A stretch of 64,000 nucleotides of DNA from an uncultured Roseburia sp. (GCA_900557275.1 USRX01000008.1:1-64000), one strand, 5' to 3'. Counted from the stretch's first letter, positions 52,561 to 62,609 are shown. Translations and numbers: made by a program. The notes: a model not told the origin generated them from the letters alone.

Positions 52561-52931
52561 TTTACAACCCTCCTTTCTGAAATCTGCTGGATTCGTTGGT
52601 TCAGATCCTGAACCGGGACAGAAAGAAACAGCAGTTCCCTCACAATCTCATCAAAATTGGCAAATAGATCTTGACAGCGGCTTTTCTGTATAGCATTTCC
52701 CGGAGAAGCAAAGGATCCCTTGCCCGGAATCGTATAAATATAACCTTCTTTTTCCAGTTCCCGGTAAGCCCGTTGAATTGTATTTGGATTGATTGTCAGT
52801 GCGGATGCCAGTTCCCGGACAGATGGAATCTGTTCATTTTCATCGATGGAACGAGTAAGCACAAGCTGACGCATATTATCTTTAATCTGTTCGTAGAACG
52901 GACGGTTGTCTCGATAATTGAGTTGAAACAT
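52557..52931 (-). CDS. GntR-family regulator, YtrA subfamily
   Basis: A 124-aa regulator: winged HTH (residues 10-75) with IPSVRELASALTINPNTIQRAY, plus a short C-terminal dimerisation tail, as in YtrA. ATG 52931 with AGGAGG upstream. First gene of the regulator-ATPase-permease operon, which it most likely represses. Confidence 0.93.
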   Translation of the reverse strand: MFQLNYRDNRPFYEQIKDNMRQLVLTRSIDENEQIPSVRELASALTINPNTIQRAYRELEKEGYIYTIPGKGSFASPGNAIQKSRCQDLFANFDEIVRELLFLSVPVQDLNQRIQQISERRVVK

Positions 52932-53388
52932 CCAGCGCCTCCTTTCCGTTATTTATTAATAAAAATCTGTGAATAAGTAAGTCTGCATCTATGACCAAAT
53001 CAACATAACTGTATGAATTTATATAATACACTTACTATAGCATTGAGAAAAAAGAAAGACAAGGAAGAGAATCCTAGAAAAAGCTTAAGATTTTCTGTAG
53101 AGAAGTATGTTCTGATATATGAAAGGCATATGGGAAAAGGGTATATTATATTGCAGGGATTGTAAAAGTGATGATCAGGAGTATTTTCAGACATTGATAT
53201 AAAGAAGGAACGTTTTATATTATAATAATTATAATGAAAAGTTTTACGAAAAATAAGAAAAACATTGGATGTTTCCTGTAAAAAGATAAGAAGCACCCAA
53301 TGTTTTTTCTGTTTTTAAAATGATACACAGGATTCTCCTGAGTATAATCAAATTCTTCGAATGTTTTTATAAAGTGTCAGCAGATAGG
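52932..53388. other. Intergenic region left of fabH
   Basis: About 455 bases. The left part is the promoter region for the GntR operon (ATTTATTAATAAA near 52952). The hairpin AACATTGG/CCAATGTT at 53262-53308 has T runs on both strands and is the probable fabH terminator. No reading frame supported. Confidence 0.5.
53262..53308 (-). terminator. Probable fabH terminator
   Basis: AACATTGG pairs with CCAATGTT around a 29-base loop; T-rich on the minus-strand exit. Confidence 0.55.
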
Positions 53389-54360
53389 TTATGCCCAGGT
53401 CAGCACTGCAGTTCCCCAGGTCAGTCCGGCACCGAATCCGGCCATGACAATAGTGTCTCCTGAATGGATAAGGCCTTTTTTGCATGCCTCATCCAGAAGC
53501 AGTGGAACAGAAGCACCGGAGGTATTTCCGCAATGATCCATGTTGGACGGAAATTTTTCCATAGGAACATTTAATTTTTTGGAAATAACCTGATTGATAC
53601 GCATATTTGCCTGATGCAGCAGATAGAGATCTACGTCTGAAGGGGTCAGGTCTGCTTTTGCAAGCGTATCCTGAATACTGTTTGGTACAGTCTTTACTGC
53701 AAATTTAAAAACGGCGGGTCCGTCCATATAGAGATGATCCATCGGACGTTCACCGGGATCAAATGGATTATTGTTTTCACGATTCTTGACAATCAACGCC
53801 TGACTGTGGCTGCCATCACTGCCCATGGAAGATGCCAGAAGTCCTACGGTTTCATCTGCGGTAACTACGGCTGCGCCTGCGCCGTCTGCGAAAAGAACAC
53901 AGACAGAACGGTCTTTCCAGTCTACGATACGGGAAAGTGTCTCAACACCCACCAGCAGGGCATTTTTGTACATGCCGCTCTGGAAAAAAGCATTGGCGGT
54001 ATTCAGAGCAAAGATAAAACCGGAGCAGGCTGCATTCAGGTCAAATGCAACAGCATTTTTTGCTCCCAGACGGCCCTGGATATCGCAGGCAGTACTGGGA
54101 ACCAGTGTATCTGCGGTACAGGTAGCTACGATGATCAATTCAATATCTTCCGGCTGCATGTCGGCGTCAGCCAGAGCTTTTTTTGCAGCTTCGTATGCCA
54201 TAGAAGCGGTTCCTTCGCCCTCTGACACCAAATGTCTGGAACGGATTCCGGTACGGCTGCTGATCCATTCGTCACTGGTATCCACGATTGTGGACAGGAA
54301 ATCATTGGTTGCGACTTTTTCCGGAAGATAGCTTCCGGTTCCGATTATTTTTGCTCTCAT
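53389..54360 (-). CDS. fabH: 3-oxoacyl-ACP synthase III
   Basis: A 323-aa KAS III, which starts fatty acid synthesis by condensing acyl-CoA with malonyl-ACP. Triad: Cys in NAACSGFIF (near 112), His in LLHQANMRI (near 249), Asn in HCGNTSGAS (near 280). ATG 54360 opens MRAKIIGTGSYLPEK, the normal family start; an upstream in-frame start is rejected. It stands alone, without the rest of a fab cluster, so it could be an accessory KAS III. Confidence 0.94.
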   Translation of the reverse strand: MRAKIIGTGSYLPEKVATNDFLSTIVDTSDEWISSRTGIRSRHLVSEGEGTASMAYEAAKKALADADMQPEDIELIIVATCTADTLVPSTACDIQGRLGAKNAVAFDLNAACSGFIFALNTANAFFQSGMYKNALLVGVETLSRIVDWKDRSVCVLFADGAGAAVVTADETVGLLASSMGSDGSHSQALIVKNRENNNPFDPGERPMDHLYMDGPAVFKFAVKTVPNSIQDTLAKADLTPSDVDLYLLHQANMRINQVISKKLNVPMEKFPSNMDHCGNTSGASVPLLLDEACKKGLIHSGDTIVMAGFGAGLTWGTAVLTWA

Positions 54361-54675
54361 ATTATTTATAGCTCCATTATAGAATAGTTTGATTATCAAA
54401 GTAATATAGAAAGTATAAAGAATAAATGTTGAATTGTCAATAAGCGAAGAGAAAAACTATCTGACGGCATAGAAAAATAAAATGCTGCATATACATCAGA
54501 TGAGACAGAGAAAGTTTTCCTGAGGGAAAAAGAATTATGAAATGCAGCATATCAGTGTTTATAAAGATGAATGTATTTAGTGTGAAAAATACATTTTCAT
54601 AACCATTTCTTCCGCTATTTTAAAAGCGGTGGAATGGACATTAAAATAAAAGCAGGGTAGACAGGGAGGACAAAA
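54361..54675. other. Divergent region fabH / amidase
   Basis: About 315 bases, AT-rich. ATGCTGCAT (near 54482) and ATGCAGCAT (near 54541) form a small inverted repeat. No reading frame. Confidence 0.4.
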
Positions 54676-55605
54676 ATGGCAGTAGATATCATTCTGGACG
54701 CCGGTCATGGCGGATTTGACAATGGAGCGACATACAGAGGGAGAGCGGAAAAGGATGACGTGCTTCGTCTGACATTGGATGTGGGGCGGCAGCTGGAAAA
54801 GGATGGGTATTCGGTCGCTTATATCCGGACGGAAGATGTGTATGAGTCTCCTTACCGGAAAGCAGAAAAAGCCAATCAGACCGGCGGGGACATTTTTATT
54901 TCGTTTCATCGAAATTCCGGTGTAGAGGAAAATCTTTACAATGGCGTGCAGGCACTGGTGTATTCCACAGAAGGAAAAGAAGCGGTTGCGCTGGGAGAAG
55001 CTATCAATGAAAATCTGGAAAAGCTGGGATTTCAGGATCTGGGGGTGGAAGCGATCCCGGATCTGATCGTTCTTCATAAGACGCAGATGCCGGCGGTTTT
55101 AATGGAAGTTGGCTTTATTAACAGCGATAAAGATAATGAACTCTGGGATGAGAAGTATACCGAAATCGTACAGGAAATCGTGTCCGGGATTGAAGAAACA
55201 GTACCGCTGAAACGACAGACATGGAATGAGCATAGTATACAGGAAGAAGCAAATTTTGCCAGAGAGAATCATTTAGTCAGTGACAGGGCTGGCTGGAATA
55301 CAGATTTTTATAGGAAAGATAACGATATTTCAGAAGGTAACGAGGAGGATGTATTACAGCAGCCGGTATGGCGGGAGGTACAGCCAAAACGGAAGTTTTA
55401 TGTGCAGACAGGTCTGTTTAAATATGATGTCAATGCGGCGTATCAGCTGGAACGTCTGCAGATGCTGGGATATGACGGGATTATCCACTACGAAAAGCCC
55501 TACTATGGCGTATGGATCGGAGGACAGGAAAATCTGGATGAAGCGGTGGAGACCCAGAGGCAGCTACAGGAGCATGGATATCAGACGTTAATTGTAAGTG
55601 AATGA
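54676..55605 (+). CDS. N-acetylmuramoyl-L-alanine amidase with SPOR domain
   Basis: A 309-aa Amidase_3 enzyme that cuts the peptide from cell-wall glycan. Zinc ligands: His in LDAGHGGFD (near 10), Glu in GRAEKDD (near 24), His in SFHRN (near 78); catalytic Glu in LMEVGFINS (near 141). Residues of about 235-309 (KFYVQTGLFKYDVNAAYQLE, ending YQTLIVSE) look like a SPOR peptidoglycan-binding domain. There is no signal peptide, which fits a CwlC-like mother-cell or cytoplasmic autolysin. ATG 54676 after AGGGAGG. Confidence 0.92.
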   Translation: MAVDIILDAGHGGFDNGATYRGRAEKDDVLRLTLDVGRQLEKDGYSVAYIRTEDVYESPYRKAEKANQTGGDIFISFHRNSGVEENLYNGVQALVYSTEGKEAVALGEAINENLEKLGFQDLGVEAIPDLIVLHKTQMPAVLMEVGFINSDKDNELWDEKYTEIVQEIVSGIEETVPLKRQTWNEHSIQEEANFARENHLVSDRAGWNTDFYRKDNDISEGNEEDVLQQPVWREVQPKRKFYVQTGLFKYDVNAAYQLERLQMLGYDGIIHYEKPYYGVWIGGQENLDEAVETQRQLQEHGYQTLIVSE

Positions 55606-55840
55606 GAAGTTGGTTCATTGAGAACGAATAAAAAGTTTGGCTGTGATTGAAAGGAAAATTTTTCCATGTAAGGTAAACAAAATGAGTTGGTTTTACATAG
55701 GATGGGATAGAAAATATATTTTTATGCTGCATGAAAAAGCAAACGGCATGTATATGAGAGTAACTTTTTTCAGAAAATGGAAATAGAAAAATATCCATTC
55801 ATATACATACGATTAAAAAAATGTTATACTATGTACGGGT

Positions 55841-55920
55841 ATGATATCAAGAGAGTCAACATACTAGCATGATTGACGAACGGCGAATGCTGATCATGAA
55901 CTGTTTTTGTTCATGATATA
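55841..55920 (+). repeat. 80-bp promoter-proximal repeat, single unit
   Basis: One unit of exactly 80 bases, from ATGATATCAAGAGAGTC to TTCATGATATA, immediately followed by AT that completes TATAAT (55917-55922). Upstream is another -10-like TTATACT near 55824. Orientation is plus, toward the alcohol dehydrogenase. Confidence 0.9.
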
Positions 55921-56005
55921 ATGATGTCTGATAATTCGAGACCGAATTATATATAAAGTGATAGTTGCGAAGTGACATAAGAATACATTGGGAGGGTACA
56001 TAGCA

Positions 56006-57181
56006 ATGGATAATTTTGTGTTTTACAGTCCGACAAAATTTATTTTCGGAAAAGGAGAGGAAAACCAGGCCGGAAAGTATGTAAAGGAATTTGGCGGAAG
56101 AAAAGTGCTGGTGCATTTCGGGGGAAAATCTGCCGTACATTCCGGACTGCTGGTCAGAGTGTGTGATTCTTTGGATAAAGAGGGAATTTCCTATGTGACA
56201 CTTGGAGGTGTGCAGCCGAATCCACGAAGCGGACTTGTATATGAAGGCATTGAACTTTGCAGAAAAGAACAGGTGGACTTTATCCTTGCCATAGGTGGTG
56301 GCAGCGTCATTGATTCGGCAAAGGCGATCGGTCTGGGTGCACTTTATGATGGCGATTTCTGGGATTTCTATACGGGAAAAGCAGCTGTGGAGCGCACGTT
56401 ACCGATAGGAACGGTGCTGACGATTGCAGCCGCAGGAAGTGAAGGTTCTGATGGCAGCGTCATTACCCATGAAAATGGCAATTATAAACGTGCGGTAGGC
56501 AGTGATCTGATGCGACCGAAATTCTCTATCATGAATCCGGAGCTGACGGAATCCCTGCCACCGTATCAGACTGCCTGCGGCATTGTTGATATGATGGCAC
56601 ATGTATTTGAACGGTATTTTACAAATACAAAGGACGTAGAGATTACAGACCGTCTCTGTGAAGCAGTGTTATTGACTGTGATTCAGGAAGCGCCGAAAGT
56701 AATGGCAGATCCCAATGACTATCAGGCAAGAGCCAATCTTATGTGGGCAGGAACAGTTGCCCATAATGATACATGCGGCGTTGGCAGGGAGCAGGACTGG
56801 GCAAGCCATGATATCGAGCATGAACTGTCGGCATTGTATGACTGTGCCCACGGAGCAGGACTTTCTGTAATCTTCCCGGCATGGATGGAATATACGATGC
56901 AGCATGATGTTATGCGTTTTGCACAGCTGGCAGTTCGTGTATGGAGCTGTGAAATGGATTTCGCAAATCCGGAAAATACGGCAAAAGCTGGCATTGAAGC
57001 ACTGAAAAAATTTTGGGGTTCTCTGGGTATGCCGTTAAGCTTTAAAGAGCTTGGCGCAAAGGAATCTGATATTCCAATGCTTGTGGCAAATCTGCAGCTG
57101 AAAGGAAAGAAAAAAGGAAGTTTTGTTCCGCTGACAGAAGAAGAGTGTGCGAAAGTATATCGGCTGGCCTGTCGGAAATAA
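56006..57181 (+). CDS. Iron-containing alcohol dehydrogenase (BDH type)
   Basis: A 391-aa type III alcohol dehydrogenase, close to NADPH-dependent butanol dehydrogenases. The GGGSVIDSAKAIG nucleotide loop (near 94); metal ligands in CGIVDMMAHVFERYF (Asp and His near 190-195) and HELSALYDCAHGAGLSV (His near 262 and 273). ATG 56006 follows GGGAGG at 55990. Likely aldehyde reduction in fermentation. Monocistronic. Confidence 0.93.
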   Translation: MDNFVFYSPTKFIFGKGEENQAGKYVKEFGGRKVLVHFGGKSAVHSGLLVRVCDSLDKEGISYVTLGGVQPNPRSGLVYEGIELCRKEQVDFILAIGGGSVIDSAKAIGLGALYDGDFWDFYTGKAAVERTLPIGTVLTIAAAGSEGSDGSVITHENGNYKRAVGSDLMRPKFSIMNPELTESLPPYQTACGIVDMMAHVFERYFTNTKDVEITDRLCEAVLLTVIQEAPKVMADPNDYQARANLMWAGTVAHNDTCGVGREQDWASHDIEHELSALYDCAHGAGLSVIFPAWMEYTMQHDVMRFAQLAVRVWSCEMDFANPENTAKAGIEALKKFWGSLGMPLSFKELGAKESDIPMLVANLQLKGKKKGSFVPLTEEECAKVYRLACRK

Positions 57182-57297
57182 CCGTCCAGATAGTTATAGT
57201 ATATAAAAATAAACAGTAAATTTATCAGATTGATTGAAGGAATATCAGACCTGTGCTACAATGAAAGTAAATTAATTTCAGGGAGGTATTTTATTTC

Positions 57298-58038
57298 ATG
57301 AAACGGTCAGAAGCAAATGAAATTATTGCATATACAATGAATGCATGTGAGGAGTTCAAGCTACCATTGCCGCCTTTTGCATATTACACAGTAGAAGACT
57401 GGCAGAGACTGGATGATTCTGAAGTTGAGCTTGTAGAAAACATGCTTGGATGGGACATTACAGATTTTGGAAGCGGAGATTTTGATAAAGTCGGCCTTAC
57501 CGTATTTACATTCCGTAACGGAAACTTCTATAACAAAGACAGATATCCGAAGCCATATGCAGAGAAACTGCTGTATGTGAGAGATGGACAGATCCTTCCG
57601 TTCCATTACCACTGGAGTAAGATGGAGGATATTATCAATCGTGGCGGCGGAGATCTGGAAATTACATTATATAATTGCACCAATGCAGATTTTGAAGATG
57701 TGGAAGGTGGAAGAAGTGGAAAACCGGGCGAATTTTCTCAGAGACCGGTTACGGTAAAACTGGATGGCAAAGAGATCTGTGTACCGGCAGGCGGTACCGT
57801 TACCTGTAAACCGGGACAGAGTATTACACTGACACCGGGCATCTATCATCAGTGGCAGGGTGTTCCTGGCACCGGCGATATCATGCTGTTTGAAGTATCC
57901 ATGTGCAACGATGACAACATTGATAATCGTTTTTACCAGCCGAGCAGTCGGATTCCGACTATGGAAGAGGACGAGGCACCAAAATATCTGATGTTTGCGG
58001 ATTATCCGAACTACACGAAATTCTCTTATAAAAAATAA
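57298..58038 (+). CDS. D-lyxose ketol-isomerase
   Basis: A 246-aa cupin-type D-lyxose isomerase. FHYHWSKMEDIINRGGG (near 101-117) supplies two His and Glu, and TPGIYHQWQG (near 181) a further His, for Mn. Length and sequence match the family, which interconverts D-lyxose/D-xylulose and often D-mannose/D-fructose. ATG 57298 after AGGGAGG. No sugar kinase or transporter adjacent. Confidence 0.92.
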   Translation: MKRSEANEIIAYTMNACEEFKLPLPPFAYYTVEDWQRLDDSEVELVENMLGWDITDFGSGDFDKVGLTVFTFRNGNFYNKDRYPKPYAEKLLYVRDGQILPFHYHWSKMEDIINRGGGDLEITLYNCTNADFEDVEGGRSGKPGEFSQRPVTVKLDGKEICVPAGGTVTCKPGQSITLTPGIYHQWQGVPGTGDIMLFEVSMCNDDNIDNRFYQPSSRIPTMEEDEAPKYLMFADYPNYTKFSYKK

Positions 58039-58196
58039 CGTGTAAAAATTGTTCAGAAAACGGGAATGCATGAGCATCAGACAAAACTGTTGAATGAGAA
58101 ACAGCCTATAAATGTGCTGAGTCTGTATGTAAAATGATAGGGTGTCTGAACGAAAAAAGAAAATAAAAGAAACAAAGTAATTAAATATGTAAGTAT

Positions 58197-58283
58197 AAAA
58201 GACTGACGCGTGAAGTGTCTGTTTTGGAACATCTGTTGGATAGAACAGAAGGAACAGGCAAATTCACGGTCAGTCTTTTTTAT
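58197..58283. terminator. Terminator after lyxose isomerase
   Basis: AAAGACTGAC.CGTGAA pairs with TTCACGGTCAGTCTTTT; long loop of about 50 bases. Lies between convergent genes. Confidence 0.75.
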
Positions 58284-58326
58284 TTGTTGAGGGTAGAAGA
58301 GGATGGAAAATTACTATTTACCACAG

Positions 58327-59406
58327 CTAGCTGACAGCTTTTTGTGCATATTTTGTGGTAACCAGATCTTTATATGCAGGAGATTTGTCAAGCTGTCCGG
58401 CAGAATCAAGGATCTTCAGCAGCAATTCGTAGCTTTCTTTTTCAAAGATCAGATTCGTTTTCCAGGTATCTTGCTGGGCATAGCGGTCAACAATCGTTGC
58501 GATGGTGTTGACATCCGTTTCTTTAAACTGAGGAGCGATCACAGCTGCGATCTCATCCGGCGTATGGGAGTTTACATAGTCCATACCTTTTTGCAGGGCA
58601 TCGGTAAATTTCTGGATGATATTCGGGTTTTTATCAATATAGCTCTTTTTGGCGCTGAAAGCGGTGTAAGGAACATATCCGGAATCTACACCCAGGGATG
58701 CAACAACGTATCCGGCACCTTCTGTTTCCAGTGCAGTGGCGCCTGGTTCAAATTCCACAGAAAAATCGCCCTGACCGCCGGAAAAGGCAGCAGCAGTAGA
58801 ACCAAAGTCGATACTCTGGTTGATCTTCAGGTCTTTTACCGGATCAATATCATTCTGTTTTAAAATGTATTCAAAAACCATTTCGGGCATGCCACCGGCC
58901 CGACCGCCAAGCACATCTTTTCCTTTCAGGTCACTCCACTGAAAATCAGGCATCTCTTCTCGGGCAACGAGAAAGTTTCCTGCCCGCTGTGTCAGCTGCG
59001 CAAAATTTACGACCTGATCGGAAGCACCTTCATTTGCAGAATATACTGTGGTTTCCGGTCCCATAAATCCGATATCTGCCTCGCCGGAAAGAACGGCAGT
59101 CATGGTTTTGTCAGCACCAAAACCGGTTACGAGCGTCAAATCAATGCCTGCATCTTTGAAATAATCCTCTTCAATAGCCACATACATGGGAGCATAGAAG
59201 ATAGAGTGAGCCACTTCGTTTAAGGTAACTTTTACCAGATCATCCGTAGATTTCTTTTCCGGTTCTGCAGAAGAAGAAATCTTATCGCTGTCAGCGCTTC
59301 CGGTATCTGAATCGATATCACTTTTTCCACAGCCACTGAGCAACAGAGCACTAGCCATGGCTGTACATGTAACAATCGCAATTCCTCTTTTTATGATTTT
59401 TTTCAA
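58327..59406 (-). CDS. ABC substrate-binding lipoprotein, NMT1/SsuA-like
   Basis: A 359-aa lipoprotein. TTG 59406 is chosen: AGGAGG lies 6 bases upstream and it gives a proper signal MKKIIKRGIAIV with lipobox LLSGC (near 25). The mature part has NEVAHSIFYAPMYVAIEEDYF and SGEADIGFMGPE, typical of NMT1/THI5/SsuA proteins that bind pyrimidine precursors, sulfonates or nitrate. No permease or ATPase gene follows, so it is an orphan binding protein. The ligand is unassigned. Confidence 0.9.
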   Translation of the reverse strand: MKKIIKRGIAIVTCTAMASALLLSGCGKSDIDSDTGSADSDKISSSAEPEKKSTDDLVKVTLNEVAHSIFYAPMYVAIEEDYFKDAGIDLTLVTGFGADKTMTAVLSGEADIGFMGPETTVYSANEGASDQVVNFAQLTQRAGNFLVAREEMPDFQWSDLKGKDVLGGRAGGMPEMVFEYILKQNDIDPVKDLKINQSIDFGSTAAAFSGGQGDFSVEFEPGATALETEGAGYVVASLGVDSGYVPYTAFSAKKSYIDKNPNIIQKFTDALQKGMDYVNSHTPDEIAAVIAPQFKETDVNTIATIVDRYAQQDTWKTNLIFEKESYELLLKILDSAGQLDKSPAYKDLVTTKYAQKAVS

Positions 59407-59744
59407 AATAACCTCCTGAGATTTACTGAGTTCTACTGAATAGTGTATGCAGAAGGTTGGAAGTGGTGTGTGCATTATTTGCTTTTTTTACCGGGATATA
59501 AATAGACACAATTGTTCATGAGAGAAGCCTGTTTCTTGTTGTTTTTCTCGTCAGATACTCCTGTTTGTGGTAAACTTGAAAAATAGAAAGTTATTCAGCG
59601 AAGAACTTATCTACAGATGATACATTACTATGTTAATTGGTAGAAATAAGAATAGCAACGAGGTAAAAAAGCCTTATAAGTGTGTATGTATTTATTATGA
59701 GGAATTAACCATAAATATATTGTAGCAGATGGAGAGTGAACGAC
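59407..59744. other. Divergent region lipoprotein / GNAT
   Basis: About 340 bases, AT-rich, with promoter-like TTGTTCATGAGAG near 59512 and TATGTTAATTGG near 59629. No reading frame or riboswitch signature recognised. Confidence 0.4.
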
Positions 59745-60332
59745 ATGATATCAGAATTGCAGATAAGAGCAGCAAAAATAGAAGATGTGCAGGATCTGTT
59801 AGACATTTATGCGTATTATGTGGAACATACGGCGATCACATATGAATATGAAGTGCCGACACCAGAAGAATTTCAGGACAGAATGCGCCATACGATGGAA
59901 AAATATCCTTATCTGGTGGCAGAAACGCTGCGAGGACAGATCGTTGGATATGCCTATGCAGGTCCGTATCATCCAAGAGCCGCCTATGGATGGAATGCGG
60001 AGATGACGATCTATATGGATCATTTGCGCCGTGGATATGGGACCGGAAAACAGATGTATCTGCTGTTGGAGGATATTTTGAAAGCACAGGGGATTGTAAA
60101 TGCCATTGCCCTTATCACACCGCCAAAAACGGAAGCGGACAGAGGAGAGTATAACAGCATGCATTTTCACGAGCGCATGGGATATGAGATCGCAGGAAGA
60201 GTTGAGTGCAGCGGATATAAATTTGATCAGTGGTTCGATACGGTTACGATGGTCAAACGGCTGGGAACACCGCAGGAGCAGATGCCAGAGATAAAATGTT
60301 TTGATGATGTCAGAGAGCAGTTTTTTTTATAG
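59745..60332 (+). CDS. GNAT N-acetyltransferase (phosphinothricin acetyltransferase-like)
   Basis: A 195-aa GNAT enzyme of the PAT/Bar group: IRAAKIEDVQDLLDIYAYYVEHTAITYE at the start, GYAYAGPYHPRAAYGW (near 67), and the acetyl-CoA loop DHLRRGYGTGKQMY (near 93). ATG 59745 is preferred because GGAG lies 10 bases before it; the GTG 9 bases upstream overlaps the site. The natural substrate is probably an amino acid or amine. Confidence 0.9.
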   Translation: MISELQIRAAKIEDVQDLLDIYAYYVEHTAITYEYEVPTPEEFQDRMRHTMEKYPYLVAETLRGQIVGYAYAGPYHPRAAYGWNAEMTIYMDHLRRGYGTGKQMYLLLEDILKAQGIVNAIALITPPKTEADRGEYNSMHFHERMGYEIAGRVECSGYKFDQWFDTVTMVKRLGTPQEQMPEIKCFDDVREQFFL

Positions 60333-60441
60333 AATAAGATTTTAATAATCATTGAATGAAAAGACATCCCTGTTAAGTAAAACGAAAAAAATATTATATA
60401 ACCTTGTGTAATAAACGAGGAACTGGACAGAAAAGAAGTAT

Positions 60442-61107
60442 ATGAAATATAAACACATCATAGAAGGAAAATTTATCGACCGTCCCAATCGGTTTATCGC
60501 TCATGTGGAGATTGCAGGGAAAGCAGAAACGGTACATGTGAAAAATACGGGGCGCTGCAGGGAATTGCTGCTCCCGGGGGCAGCGGTACAGTTGGAAGTG
60601 GCGGATAATCTTGCTCGAAAGACATTGTACGATCTGGTCGCAGTATATAAAGAATCACTTGGGTGGGTCAATATAGACAGTCAGGCACCCAATAAAGTGG
60701 TACGAGAATGGCTGGAACAGCAGGGATATGATGTGATACGACCGGAATACAGCTATGGGGATTCCCGGCTGGATTTTTATATGGAAAGCAATGAGCAGAA
60801 ATATTTGATGGAAGTAAAGGGGTGTACGCTGGAAATCGATGGAATCGGCTATTTTCCGGATGCACCCACCATCCGGGGCGTAAAGCATCTGCGGGAGCTG
60901 ATCGGTGCGCAGAAGAAAGGCTATCGTTGTACGGCTGCTTTTGTCATTCAGATGGAAGGCATCAGAGAAGTCCGTCCAAATATTTCCACACATCCGGAAT
61001 TTGCACGGGTATGGGAAGATGCCAGAGCGGCAGGGGTAACAATGCTTGCACTGTTATGCAGAGTGGGAAGAGGTTCCCTTGAGGTTGTAGAAGAACGAGT
61101 ATTGTAA
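60442..61107 (+). CDS. sfsA: SfsA-family DNA/RNA nuclease-like protein
   Basis: A 221-aa SfsA. HVKNTGRCRELLLPG (near 31) and the PD-(D/E)XK-like core DSRLDFYMES...LMEVKGCTLE (near 112-135) are present. It has been called a sugar-fermentation stimulation protein; the fold suggests nuclease activity. ATG 60442 with AAAAGAAG upstream. Confidence 0.94.
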   Translation: MKYKHIIEGKFIDRPNRFIAHVEIAGKAETVHVKNTGRCRELLLPGAAVQLEVADNLARKTLYDLVAVYKESLGWVNIDSQAPNKVVREWLEQQGYDVIRPEYSYGDSRLDFYMESNEQKYLMEVKGCTLEIDGIGYFPDAPTIRGVKHLRELIGAQKKGYRCTAAFVIQMEGIREVRPNISTHPEFARVWEDARAAGVTMLALLCRVGRGSLEVVEERVL

Positions 61108-61317
61108 GAACTGTTAATATATGAAAAACTGCCGAAATTCATTTGTTGACACTTTTTTTGACTCATGTTATACTCCCAACGCTAATCTGAGATATATCGT
61201 TACATTACCAGTGTCTCTGATAGACAAAATGAAGGTATATTGATATCGTATATTAATTGAAACAGAAATAGAAAATTTCAGAACATAAGACTAGAAGAAA
61301 TGATATGAGGACAAACA

Positions 61318-62085
61318 ATGATATTTTATTTTTCAGCAACCGGAAACAGCAAATATGTTGCAGACAGAGTCGCAGAGGCAACAAATGACTATACGATTTC
61401 TATCGTGGATTGTCTGAAAAAGCAGGCATGCGATTTTGATGTAACAGAAGAAAATCAGGTTGGGATCATATGTCCGACGTATTGTTGGGGACTTCCCAAT
61501 ATTGTGGCAGAGTTTCTGAAAAAGCTTGTTCTGAATGAAAAACCGAAGTATCTGTGGCTGCTTACAACCTATGGCTCTACAACGGGACAGATTGCACGGT
61601 TTGCGGATGAGATCCTTGCTTCAAAAGGTTTGAAGTTGCATGGGAGCTTTTGTGTGAAAATGCCGGATACATGGACTCCGATGTTTGATCTGAGTGATCA
61701 GGAGAAAGTTCGTCAGATCAACGAAATCGCAGAGCTGCGCATGGATTTTGCTATTCATTGTATCAAATCCGGGTTGAAAGATGATTTTGTGATCCATAAG
61801 GTTCCATATATCGCATCTAAATTCTATTATAATGTAGGATTTCCTGTTATGCGAAAGACCTCTCATTTTCATGTGGAAGACAGTTGTGTGGGATGTGGAT
61901 TGTGTGCCAAAAACTGTCCGTCAGAGGCAATCCATATGGAAAACGGGAAACCGGTGTGGGTAAAGAAACAGTGTGAGATATGTCTTGCCTGTCTGCATTA
62001 TTGTCCAAAGTTCTCCATTCAGTATGGCAGACGGACGAAAAAGCATGGGCAGTACATCCATGTTCCTTACAAGAAGGAAGGATAG
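61318..62085 (+). CDS. EFR1 family flavodoxin-ferredoxin
   Basis: A 255-aa electron carrier. Residues 1-150: flavodoxin-like, with the FMN loop FSATGNSKYVAD. Residues 185-240: two 4Fe-4S motifs, CVGCGLCAKNCP and CEICLACLHYCP. The EFR1 family joins these two in one chain in many Clostridia. Partner enzymes are unknown. ATG 61318 after ATGAGGAC. A terminator follows. Confidence 0.93.
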   Translation: MIFYFSATGNSKYVADRVAEATNDYTISIVDCLKKQACDFDVTEENQVGIICPTYCWGLPNIVAEFLKKLVLNEKPKYLWLLTTYGSTTGQIARFADEILASKGLKLHGSFCVKMPDTWTPMFDLSDQEKVRQINEIAELRMDFAIHCIKSGLKDDFVIHKVPYIASKFYYNVGFPVMRKTSHFHVEDSCVGCGLCAKNCPSEAIHMENGKPVWVKKQCEICLACLHYCPKFSIQYGRRTKKHGQYIHVPYKKEG

Positions 62086-62098
62086 AAAACTCTGCAGC

Positions 62099-62126
62099 AG
62101 GGGAGGGTCTGAGGACTCTCCCCTTT
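62099..62126 (+). terminator. Terminator after EFR1 gene
   Basis: GGGGAGGGTC/GACTCTCCCC stem followed by TTTT. Confidence 0.85.
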
Positions 62127-62609
62127 TGACTGGAAACGATAAAATATTACAGAATCAGTGGTTTGTCAGAATCAGTTTTTTAAAGACGGGAGGATTGATC
62201 CGGGATGAAAAACAGACAGTTTCCCTGTATTAAAAGCATGAAAAGGAGCGTCTGAAAATATGAGAACTTTCTTGTAAAATCGACTTTCCATATGTTAAAA
62301 ATCTGACACATTTTTAAGGCGAAAAAAACTGAAAAACCCTCTATCTGGGGGAGGTAAAAAAGTGAAAAAAATCCTGATTTTTCGGGCTTTTTTTCACTTT
62401 TTCTATTGCAAAAAAAAAATTCGTATGCTAGAATCCATGGCACCTAAAACGAAAAAAAAAATTCTGACAGAAATCCTGGAGAAAAAAATAAAAAATCTGG
62501 AACTCAACTCTGTAGGAGAAGGACGGTTGAGTATTTCAGAAAAATATCCACAAGATTTCTGAAAGAAAAATATGCACTGTTCAAAGAACAGAGAAAAGGA
62601 GAAAACTAT
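62127..62609. other. AT-rich region upstream of acyl-CoA dehydrogenase
   Basis: About 480 bases with long A and T tracts. The promoter at 62406 is the main feature. A 66-codon open frame at 62362 starts upstream of that promoter and looks like chance coding in A-rich DNA. Confidence 0.5.
62406..62434 (+). promoter_or_regulatory. Promoter of the acyl-CoA dehydrogenase gene
   Basis: TTGCAA at 62406-62411, 17-base A-rich spacer with TATGC just before the -10, TAGAAT at 62429-62434; leader of about 165 bases. Confidence 0.65.

Noticed and set aside
62362..62562. 66-codon gene before the acyl-CoA dehydrogenase
   Set aside because: Lys-rich coding in A-rich DNA, starting upstream of the promoter and lacking a ribosome site.
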